Below are positions 1 to 4,609 of a stretch of DNA of 5,982 nucleotides, one piece after another. The notes beneath the pieces were generated by a model that had not been told where the DNA came from, did not search any database, and saw nothing but the letters and a program-made list of their open reading frames with translations. A program made the translations under genes and the position numbers. The DNA lies in assembly GCA_035707965.1 (NCBI GenBank), contig DASSTJ010000198.1, forward strand, positions 1 through 5,982, in the 5' to 3' direction. Position 1 is the stretch's first letter. Each line of letters starts with the position of its first letter. This DNA comes from DASSTJ01 sp035707965. GTDB lineage: Bacteria > Actinomycetota > Actinomycetes > Actinomycetales > Angustibacteraceae.

Positions 1-1049
1 TGCGCGATGGCGGTCGTCGAGGGGATGAGGCCGCCGGGGAAGATGTGCTTCTGGATCCAGCCGTAGGAACGCCGAGTCGCGAGGTAGCGTTCATGCGACA
101 TCAGGATCGACTGCAGCGCCACGGTGCCTCCCGGGCGCAGGACGCGTGCCAGCGTGGCGAAGTAGGTGGGCCAGTACTGCTCGCCAACCGCCTCGATCAT
201 CTCGATGCTGACCACAGCGTCATAGGTTCCGGTGACATCGCGGTAGTCCTGCACGAGGACCTCGACGCGGTCACTGACGCCAGCTGCGGCGATGCGCTCA
301 CGGGCCAGGTCGGCCTGCTCGACGGAGAGGGTCACCGTCGTGACCGTGGCGCCACGGCGGGCCCCCTCGATGGCGAGCGTGCCCCAGCCGGTGCCTATCT
401 CGAGCAGGCTCGTGCCGGGTCGGACTCCGGCCAGGTCCAGCGCTGTCTGCACCTTGCGCTGCTGCGCCACGGCGAGGCTCTGGTCCGGCAGTGGCTCCGC
501 GCGGTCGAACAGTGCCGAGCTGTAGGTCATCGTCGGGTCGAGGAACGCCGCAAAGAGCTCGTTGCTGAGGTCATAGTGTGCCGACACGTTCTCGCGGGTC
601 GTGTCGTGCGCTCCGAGCTGCCCCTGCGGGATCGGACGGTCGACGAGGCGGCGGGCCGAGAGCAGCCAGCCGGGCAGCGCCGTGGTGACGCGCTCGGCGA
701 ACGGCGTGAGCAGGTCGGCCAGATCGGTGCCCGGGGCGGCCCGCCACTCTCCGGCGGTGTAGCCCTCACCGATGCCGATCTTCGGTTCGGCGACCAGCCG
801 CCGGTAGAACGCTTCCGGGCGGACGAGCTCGAGGACTGGTCGACCAGGACCCGGCTGAGCGGCATACGGTCGTCCTGCTGGTGCGCGCCGGCTGCCGAGG
901 AAGGAGCCATCCGGCAGGACGGCGTCGACGGGGACGCGCCGCAGCGCTGCCCGCAGCAGTGCGCGGGCCACCCTGGGGCGCAGCGGCAGGGAGGGCTCGG
1001 GGCGGGAGGTGGGCCGCAGCTCGGTGGAGGCGGGGGAGTGGGCAGTCAT
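1..1049 (-). CDS. Cyclopropane-fatty-acyl-phospholipid synthase family SAM-dependent methyltransferase (partial, C-terminus off left edge)
   Basis: The first 349 codons are visible; the frame is still open at base 1. The family transfers a methyl or methylene carbon from S-adenosylmethionine to the double bond of acyl chains in membrane phospholipids. The N-terminal part carries the family block KIGIGEGYTAGEW (residues 90-102). A Rossmann methyltransferase fold follows, with SAM motif I LLEIGTGWG (about 215-223), then VVSIEMIEAVGEQYW (about 279-293) and KHIFPGGLIPS (from 334). The EMIEAVG and KHIFP variants resemble actinobacterial UfaA1-like proteins (Rv0447c in M. tuberculosis) more than E. 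coli Cfa, so the product could be a methyl-branched or methylene chain rather than a cyclopropane. The ATG overlaps the DUF1365 stop as ATGA, and AGGAG (bases 1062-1058) lies 8 bases upstream. Last visible gene of the leftward operon. Family is certain; exact product is not. Confidence 0.93.
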   Translation of the reverse strand, partial: MTAHSPASTELRPTSRPEPSLPLRPRVARALLRAALRRVPVDAVLPDGSFLGSRRAPAGRPYAAQPGPGRPVLELVRPEAFYRRLVAEPKIGIGEGYTAGEWRAAPGTDLADLLTPFAERVTTALPGWLLSARRLVDRPIPQGQLGAHDTTRENVSAHYDLSNELFAAFLDPTMTYSSALFDRAEPLPDQSLAVAQQRKVQTALDLAGVRPGTSLLEIGTGWGTLAIEGARRGATVTTVTLSVEQADLARERIAAAGVSDRVEVLVQDYRDVTGTYDAVVSIEMIEAVGEQYWPTYFATLARVLRPGGTVALQSILMSHERYLATRRSYGWIQKHIFPGGLIPSTTAIA

Positions 1050-1798
1050 CGGAGGGTCTCCTGGCGTGTGGCTGGTCGAGGCAGGACGGGCAGGCGGCGC
1101 AGCCACAGCGCGACGCCGTGCAGCCGGATCAGGATGGTGACGCGCTGGGGCATGAGCAGGTGGGAGGCCGAGACGCGCAGCACCGCCAGCCGGGTGGCGG
1201 GTCGGGGGACGCCGCGGGTCGTCGCGGTGAGCACTCTTGAGCCGTCGCGATCGAGGCCCACGGTGACGCTCACGAGGGCGGGGGCTAGGTGCAGACGCAC
1301 CTCGTAGCGGCCCGACACGTCGTTGAAGGGTGAGACGTAGAACGCCTTGTCCGTCCGGGCATGGCCGGAGTCGTCGACGTCGAGGAGGTACGCGTGGCGC
1401 TCGCCATACGTGTTGTGCACCTCGAAGACGACGGCCCGGACATGCCCCTCGGGCGTGAGGCACCAGAAGACCGTGAGGGGGTCGAAGACGTGCCCGAGGA
1501 CGCGGGCGTTGGCGAGCATGAGGACACGGTCGCGGGGATCGAGCCGCACTCCTCGCCGGGCCAGGAAGCGGTCCACGTCGCCGCGGATGCCCTGGCCCGG
1601 GCGACCGCGGTCGAGGTGGTCCGCGGCAGCGAAGCGGCCGAGCGGGCGCAGCCACCACGGGAGTTCGGGGAGCTGGTCGAGGTCCACGAGCCACTGGAAG
1701 GCGCGGTGGGTGAAGGAGTGTCGGATGGGAACACGCCGGATGTGGCTGATCTCGCCGACGACGAGCGCGGGGACGGCCGGTGCGGTGACGACGCTCAC
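1046..1798 (-). CDS. DUF1365 family protein
   Basis: A 250-residue protein of the DUF1365 family, whose biochemical role I do not know. It is nearly always encoded between an FAD-dependent amine oxidase and a CFA-synthase-like methyltransferase, as here (Rv0448c in M. tuberculosis, from memory), so a role in fatty-acid modification is inferred from context. Family blocks visible: HIRRVPIRHSFTHRAFQWLVDLDQLP (19-44), MLANARVLGHVFDPLTVFWCL (94-114), VFEVHNTYGERHAYLLD (124-140) and KAFYVSPFNDVSGRYEV (151-167). Length is normal for the family. I chose the GTG at 1798-1796, which overlaps the upstream TGA as GTGA and has GGGG 7 bases upstream. An adjacent in-frame GTG at 1801-1799 would add one residue. 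The frame stays open far upstream into the FAD gene, but that extension is a shadow with arginine/proline-rich composition. No signal peptide seen; probably cytosolic or membrane-associated. Confidence 0.92.
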   Translation of the reverse strand: MSVVTAPAVPALVVGEISHIRRVPIRHSFTHRAFQWLVDLDQLPELPWWLRPLGRFAAADHLDRGRPGQGIRGDVDRFLARRGVRLDPRDRVLMLANARVLGHVFDPLTVFWCLTPEGHVRAVVFEVHNTYGERHAYLLDVDDSGHARTDKAFYVSPFNDVSGRYEVRLHLAPALVSVTVGLDRDGSRVLTATTRGVPRPATRLAVLRVSASHLLMPQRVTILIRLHGVALWLRRLPVLPRPATRQETLR

Positions 1799-3072
1799 CA
1801 CACGGCCCCGAACTTGCTGGCGGCGTCGACTCCCGACCGGCAGCCGTCCTCGTGGAAGCCCCAGCCGAGGTGGGCGCCGGCGAACGCGAGCCGGTCGCCA
1901 CCGGCGTCGCGCAGCCGGCGGCCGGCCGCGACGGCGGCGGGGGTGAAGACGGGGTGGGTATAGGTCATCCGTGCGGTGACGGTCGCCGGGTCGACGTGGT
2001 CGGTCGCGTTCAGCGTGACGACGTGGTCCGTGTCGCCGCCGAGTCCCTGCAGCCGGTTCATCCAGTAGCTGACGACGACCTTGCCGGTGCGGCCGTCGCA
2101 GGACGGGAGCCGGTAGTTCCACGAAGCTCGGGCGCGCGGCACGTCCGGGAGGAGTGACGAGTCCGTGTGCAGCCACGTCTCGTTGCGCGAGTAGCGGATC
2201 GCGGCGAGGTCAGCCTTCTCATCGGGTGTCGCGTCGGCGAGCAGGTCGAGGGCCTGGTCGGCGTGCGTCGCGACGACGACACGGTCGAACCGGCTCATCG
2301 TGTCGCCGGCGTTGCGCACGTCGACGCCGTCGTCGTGGCGCTCGAGCGCGGTGACGGGGCAGCGGACGCGAATGTCTCCGAGGCGCTCGGCGATCCGGTC
2401 GACGTAGGTGCGTGATCCGCCGACGACGGTGCGCCAGGTCGGTGAGCCGGTGATCCGTAGCATCCCGTGGTGGTCGAGGAAGGTGAAGAGGTGCCGGGCT
2501 GGGTAGGTCGCCGCATCCTCGTCGCCGCAGGACCAGACGCACGCCACGAGCGGGATCGCGAAGTGCTGGACGAAGTAGCGGTCGTAGTTGCCCTGCTCGA
2601 GGAATTGGCCCCAGGTCGGGTCCGACTGCGAGGTGGTGTCCTCGGCGAGGAGGCGTCGTGCGTCGCGGTGGAACTGGAGGACCTGCACGAGCAGGCGCCG
2701 GAAGCGTGGGTCCCGGACCCGGTGCGGTTGGGCCAGGATGCCGCCCAGACCCCGGCCGCCGGCATACACCAGCCCGCACTGCTGGCAGGCGATGCTCATG
2801 CTCATCTCCGTCGGCCGCGTCCGCACGCCGAGCTCGGTGAAGAGGCGCAGCAGGTGCGGGTACGTCCGCTCGTTCATGACGATGAAGCCGCTGTCGACCT
2901 GCAGCGTGACGTCGGTCCCCGTCGGGACGTCGTGGGTGTGGGCGTGGCCGCCGAGCCGGCCGTCGGCCTCGAAGAGCGTCACGTCGTGGGTGCGCCCGAG
3001 GAGGTGGGCGGCGGTGAGGCCGGAGACCCCCGCGCCGATGACGGCCGCGCTCGGTCTGGTCGATGGGGACAT
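1795..3072 (-). CDS. FAD-dependent amine-oxidase-type oxidoreductase
   Basis: A 425-residue flavoprotein of the NAD(P)/FAD-binding, amine-oxidase-like superfamily. The dinucleotide-binding motif is VIGAGVSGLTAAHLL (11-25), followed by the ribose-binding Glu at 35 and the flavin-contacting RLGGHAHT (39-46). Subfamily marks are CQQCG (96-100), WNYRLPS (318-324), YWMNRLQ (336-342) and the C-terminal FAD-contact segment GAHLGWGFHEDGCRSG (399-414). Homologues (Rv0449c in M. tuberculosis, from memory) are neighbours of DUF1365 and CFA-like genes, so a redox step on unsaturated acyl chains is likely; the exact reaction is unknown. The start is set by a perfect AGGAGG (3084-3079) six bases before ATG 3072. 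An in-frame ATG at 3120 would add 16 polar residues but has a poor ribosome site. First gene of the leftward operon; expression probably starts at the TTGACA promoter near 3203-3208. Confidence 0.93.
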   Translation of the reverse strand: MSPSTRPSAAVIGAGVSGLTAAHLLGRTHDVTLFEADGRLGGHAHTHDVPTGTDVTLQVDSGFIVMNERTYPHLLRLFTELGVRTRPTEMSMSIACQQCGLVYAGGRGLGGILAQPHRVRDPRFRRLLVQVLQFHRDARRLLAEDTTSQSDPTWGQFLEQGNYDRYFVQHFAIPLVACVWSCGDEDAATYPARHLFTFLDHHGMLRITGSPTWRTVVGGSRTYVDRIAERLGDIRVRCPVTALERHDDGVDVRNAGDTMSRFDRVVVATHADQALDLLADATPDEKADLAAIRYSRNETWLHTDSSLLPDVPRARASWNYRLPSCDGRTGKVVVSYWMNRLQGLGGDTDHVVTLNATDHVDPATVTARMTYTHPVFTPAAVAAGRRLRDAGGDRLAFAGAHLGWGFHEDGCRSGVDAASKFGAVW

Positions 3073-3178
3073 CCGGGTCCTCCTGGCAGTTCCGCTTGGT
3101 TGTTGAGAGTGGTTCGTCATGGGCTGTCGTCCCGGATCCCCGGCTGCGCCGGGTGGTGATTGCGGTGACTAGCTCCCA

Positions 3179-3208
3179 ACGATAGATTGGGTGTCTAATG
3201 CTTGTCAA
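3179..3208 (-). promoter_or_regulatory. Putative sigma-70-type promoter of the leftward lipid-modification operon
   Basis: Reading leftward, a perfect TTGACA -35 box (3208-3203) is followed after 18 bases by TATCGT (3184-3179), which matches TATAAT at four of six positions. Transcription would begin near 3172, giving a leader of about 100 bases before the ATG at 3072. The -35 box lies wholly inside one of the tandem 11-base repeats, so a repressor bound there would exclude RNA polymerase. The -10 box is the weaker part of the call, and an ECF-type sigma factor cannot be excluded. Confidence 0.6.
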
Positions 3209-3233
3209 AGGCTTGTCAGAGGTTTGTTTGGAG
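3190..3233. promoter_or_regulatory. Four tandem 11-bp direct repeats: candidate operator for the CarH/LitR-like regulator
   Basis: Four consecutive 11-base units run without gaps: 3190-3200 (GGTGTCTAATG), 3201-3211 (CTTGTCAAAGG), 3212-3222 (CTTGTCAGAGG) and 3223-3233 (TTTGTTTGGAG). Units two and three differ at only one base; unit one and especially unit four are degenerate. Read leftward, all four carry ACA at the same place and three carry GACA. CarH of Thermus thermophilus is known to bind tandem 11-base direct repeats of the form TnTACA across a -35 box (from memory). The repeat period, the ACA core and the overlap with TTGACA all fit that model, and a CarH-like gene lies 450 bases away. 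Confidence 0.65.
3194..3199 (+). promoter_or_regulatory. Possible -10 box for the SRPBCC-regulator-transporter operon
   Basis: TCTAAT matches TATAAT at five of six positions and would start transcription near 3206, about 34 bases before the ATG at 3240. No good -35 box stands at the right distance (the bases near 3171-3176 do not resemble TTGACA), so this is a weak call. If correct, the 11-base repeats cover the -10 box and start point, and the regulator would repress its own operon as well as the divergent one. Confidence 0.35.
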
Positions 3234-3239
3234 CTGCAG

Positions 3240-3677
3240 ATGAAGCTGAGTCGCACAGTCACAACGCAGGCGCCGATCGCGGACGTGTTCGGCTACCTGG
3301 CTGACTTCACGACGACGACCGAGTGGGATCCCGGGACGCTCAGCACGACACGGGTGTGCGGCGACGGCGGGGTCGGGACGCGCTACCGCAACGTGTCGCG
3401 ATTCCTGGGCCGCGAGACCGAGCTGACGTATGTCGTCCAACAGGTTGAGCTCGGGTCGCTCCTGCGCCTGCGCGGTGAGAACCGGACGGTCGTGGCGACC
3501 GACACGATGACCTTCAGGGAGGCTCAGGGTGGAGGCACGACCGTCACCTACCACGCCGCCTTCTCGTTCCGGGGCGTGGCCCGCCTCGTCGCGCCGCTGC
3601 TCGCGCCCGCCTTCCGCCGTCTCGGTGACGACGCGCAGGCAGGGCTGCGCACGGCCCTCGGCCGGCTCGCGGCCTAG
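3240..3677 (+). CDS. SRPBCC (START-like / polyketide cyclase type 2) family protein
   Basis: A 145-residue protein beginning MKLSRTVTTQAPIADVFGYLADFTTTTEWDPG, the usual opening of the SRPBCC fold: a first beta strand, then the helix with the VFGYLADF and W-D-P signature. Alternating strands follow (TRYRNVSRFLGRETELTYVV, TVTYHAAFSF). The long C-terminal helix (about 115-143) normally closes a hydrophobic ligand cavity. The family binds lipids and other hydrophobic molecules; the ligand here is unknown. The start at 3240 is preferred because GGAG (3230-3233) sits six bases upstream. An in-frame ATG at 3198 would add 14 residues, but it lies inside the repeat region and lacks a ribosome site. 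First gene of the rightward operon, 11 bases before the regulator. No signal peptide or membrane segment. A lipid-binding accessory role is inferred from neighbours only. Confidence 0.87.
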   Translation: MKLSRTVTTQAPIADVFGYLADFTTTTEWDPGTLSTTRVCGDGGVGTRYRNVSRFLGRETELTYVVQQVELGSLLRLRGENRTVVATDTMTFREAQGGGTTVTYHAAFSFRGVARLVAPLLAPAFRRLGDDAQAGLRTALGRLAA

Positions 3678-3688
3678 GCTCACTGGCG

Positions 3689-4609
3689 ATGTACACGATC
3701 AAGCGCGCGGCCGAGCAGGTCGGGATCACCGCGGCGACCCTGCGTGCGTGGGAGCGTCGCTACGGCATCGTCGCGCCGCAGCGCAGCGAGGGCGGTTACC
3801 GGCTCTACGACGAGCAGGACGTCCGGGCCCTGACCCTGATGGTGCGCCTCGTGGACGACGGGTGGACGCCGAGTCTGGCAGCCGGTGAGGTGCGGCAACG
3901 GCTGAGCGCGGTCCACGCCCTGCCCAGCGAGCCCGCGGATGGGCCGGCGGCACGGCGGGACTTCGAGGAGCCGCTCATTGCGGCGGCGGCTGTCCTCGAC
4001 GTCCGGGCGATCGGTGTGCTACTCGACGAGATGTTCTCCGTCGCGAGCTACGAAGTCGTCGCGGAGGCTCACCTGCTGCCCGCGATGGAGGCGCTCGGGG
4101 AGGCCTGGGCAGCCGGCCGGGTGGGCGTCGCTGGAGAACATCTGGCTTCGCACGCCGCTATGCGTCGCCTCGCTGCTGCCTTCGAGGCGGCCGCACCATA
4201 CGGCTCCGGACCGCCGGTCCTGGTGGGTACGCCGCCGGGCGCGCGCCACGAGGTCGGTCTCCTCGCGTTCGCCGTCGCGGCACGCCGGCGGGGACTCGCG
4301 GTGGACTACTTGGGCGCTGACCTGCCGGTGGACGACTGGGTGCGGGCCGTCGGCGACCGGGCGCCGGCTGCCATCGTCCTCGCCGTTCCCACGCTCGAGG
4401 ACGTCGAGCCTGCCAACGCCGTGGTCGCCGCCGTGCGCGAGGCCCATCCCGGCGTCCTGATCGCCCTCGGCGGCAGTGAGCAGGACCGCGCCGCGGGGGA
4501 GGTGCTGCGTCTCGGTCACGCCATCGGCGTCGCGGCGACCGAGCTGGCTGGTCGGGTCCTCGCACCGGGAAGCCCGGGGTGGGCCGAACATGAGGAGGGC
4601 ACGCAATGA
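3689..4609 (+). CDS. litR: MerR-family transcriptional regulator with B12-binding photosensor domain (CarH/LitR type)
   Basis: A 306-residue regulator. Residues 1-70 form a MerR winged helix (MYTIKRAAEQVGITAATLRAWERRYG, then the GGYRLYDEQDV wing). Residues about 90-165 are a helical bundle and about 175-292 a cobalamin-binding Rossmann domain. The upper-face signature of B12 photoreceptors is intact: W140-x9-E150-H151, with V147 seven residues after the Trp, matching W131, V138, E141 and H142 of T. thermophilus CarH (from memory). The lower cobalt ligand is H187 in GARHEVG, and a GG pair is at 261-262. In the family, the adenosylcobalamin-bound tetramer represses in the dark and light breaks it apart. 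Oddities: A185 replaces the usual acidic residue of D/ExHxxG, and A141 stands where CarH has H132. The ATG is 11 bases after the SRPBCC stop with no clear Shine-Dalgarno. The symbol is a family-level guess. Confidence 0.9.
   Translation: MYTIKRAAEQVGITAATLRAWERRYGIVAPQRSEGGYRLYDEQDVRALTLMVRLVDDGWTPSLAAGEVRQRLSAVHALPSEPADGPAARRDFEEPLIAAAAVLDVRAIGVLLDEMFSVASYEVVAEAHLLPAMEALGEAWAAGRVGVAGEHLASHAAMRRLAAAFEAAAPYGSGPPVLVGTPPGARHEVGLLAFAVAARRRGLAVDYLGADLPVDDWVRAVGDRAPAAIVLAVPTLEDVEPANAVVAAVREAHPGVLIALGGSEQDRAAGEVLRLGHAIGVAATELAGRVLAPGSPGWAEHEEGTQ
4593..4598 (+). promoter_or_regulatory. Strong ribosome binding site for the MMPL transporter, inside the regulator gene
   Basis: A perfect AGGAGG lies in the last codons of the regulator gene, seven bases before the transporter ATG at 4606. 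It fixes that start and suggests efficient re-initiation at the ATGA overlap. Confidence 0.8.

Larger units (their letters stand above)
3073..3239. other. Divergent intergenic control region
   Basis: The only stretch in the window without a gene. It contains the leftward promoter, the tandem 11-base repeats and both ribosome sites described separately. It also holds a short GC-rich hairpin (CCCGGC, loop TGC, GCCGGG at 3139-3153), which would lie in the leader of the leftward transcript. The right half (about 3175-3230) is visibly richer in A/T than the coding DNA around it, as expected of promoter DNA. Confidence 0.8.

Noticed and set aside
45..1307. Long plus-strand open frame antisense to the methyltransferase and DUF1365 genes
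   Set aside because: Its translation resembles no family and is rich in Arg, Gly and Ala, as expected for the shadow of high-GC coding DNA. The minus strand there encodes two clear families.
1361..1963. Plus-strand open frame of about 200 codons antisense to DUF1365
   Set aside because: Shadow of the DUF1365 gene; no recognisable motif and no ribosome site.
1799..2176. Upstream extension of the DUF1365 frame into the flavoprotein gene
   Set aside because: The extension is Arg/Pro-rich with no homology pattern, whereas the family N-terminus begins just after the GTGA overlap at 1798.
3139..3153. GC-rich hairpin as an intrinsic terminator
   Set aside because: The stem is only 6 bp and no T-run follows on either strand. 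It lies upstream of a gene start rather than after a gene end.
2467..3159. Plus-strand open frame of about 230 codons antisense to the flavoprotein
   Set aside because: Low-complexity Val/Glu/Ala/Gly translation that mirrors the real gene's codon bias; it also runs into the promoter region.
3202..3230. TTGTCA repeats as a rightward -35 box
   Set aside because: The matching -10 position (about 3225-3230, TGTTTG) is poor, and the start point would fall almost on the ATG, leaving no room for the ribosome site.
3198..3239. Earlier ATG start for the SRPBCC protein
   Set aside because: It falls inside the tandem repeats with no Shine-Dalgarno, while GGAG is correctly placed for the ATG at 3240, where the family's N-terminus begins.
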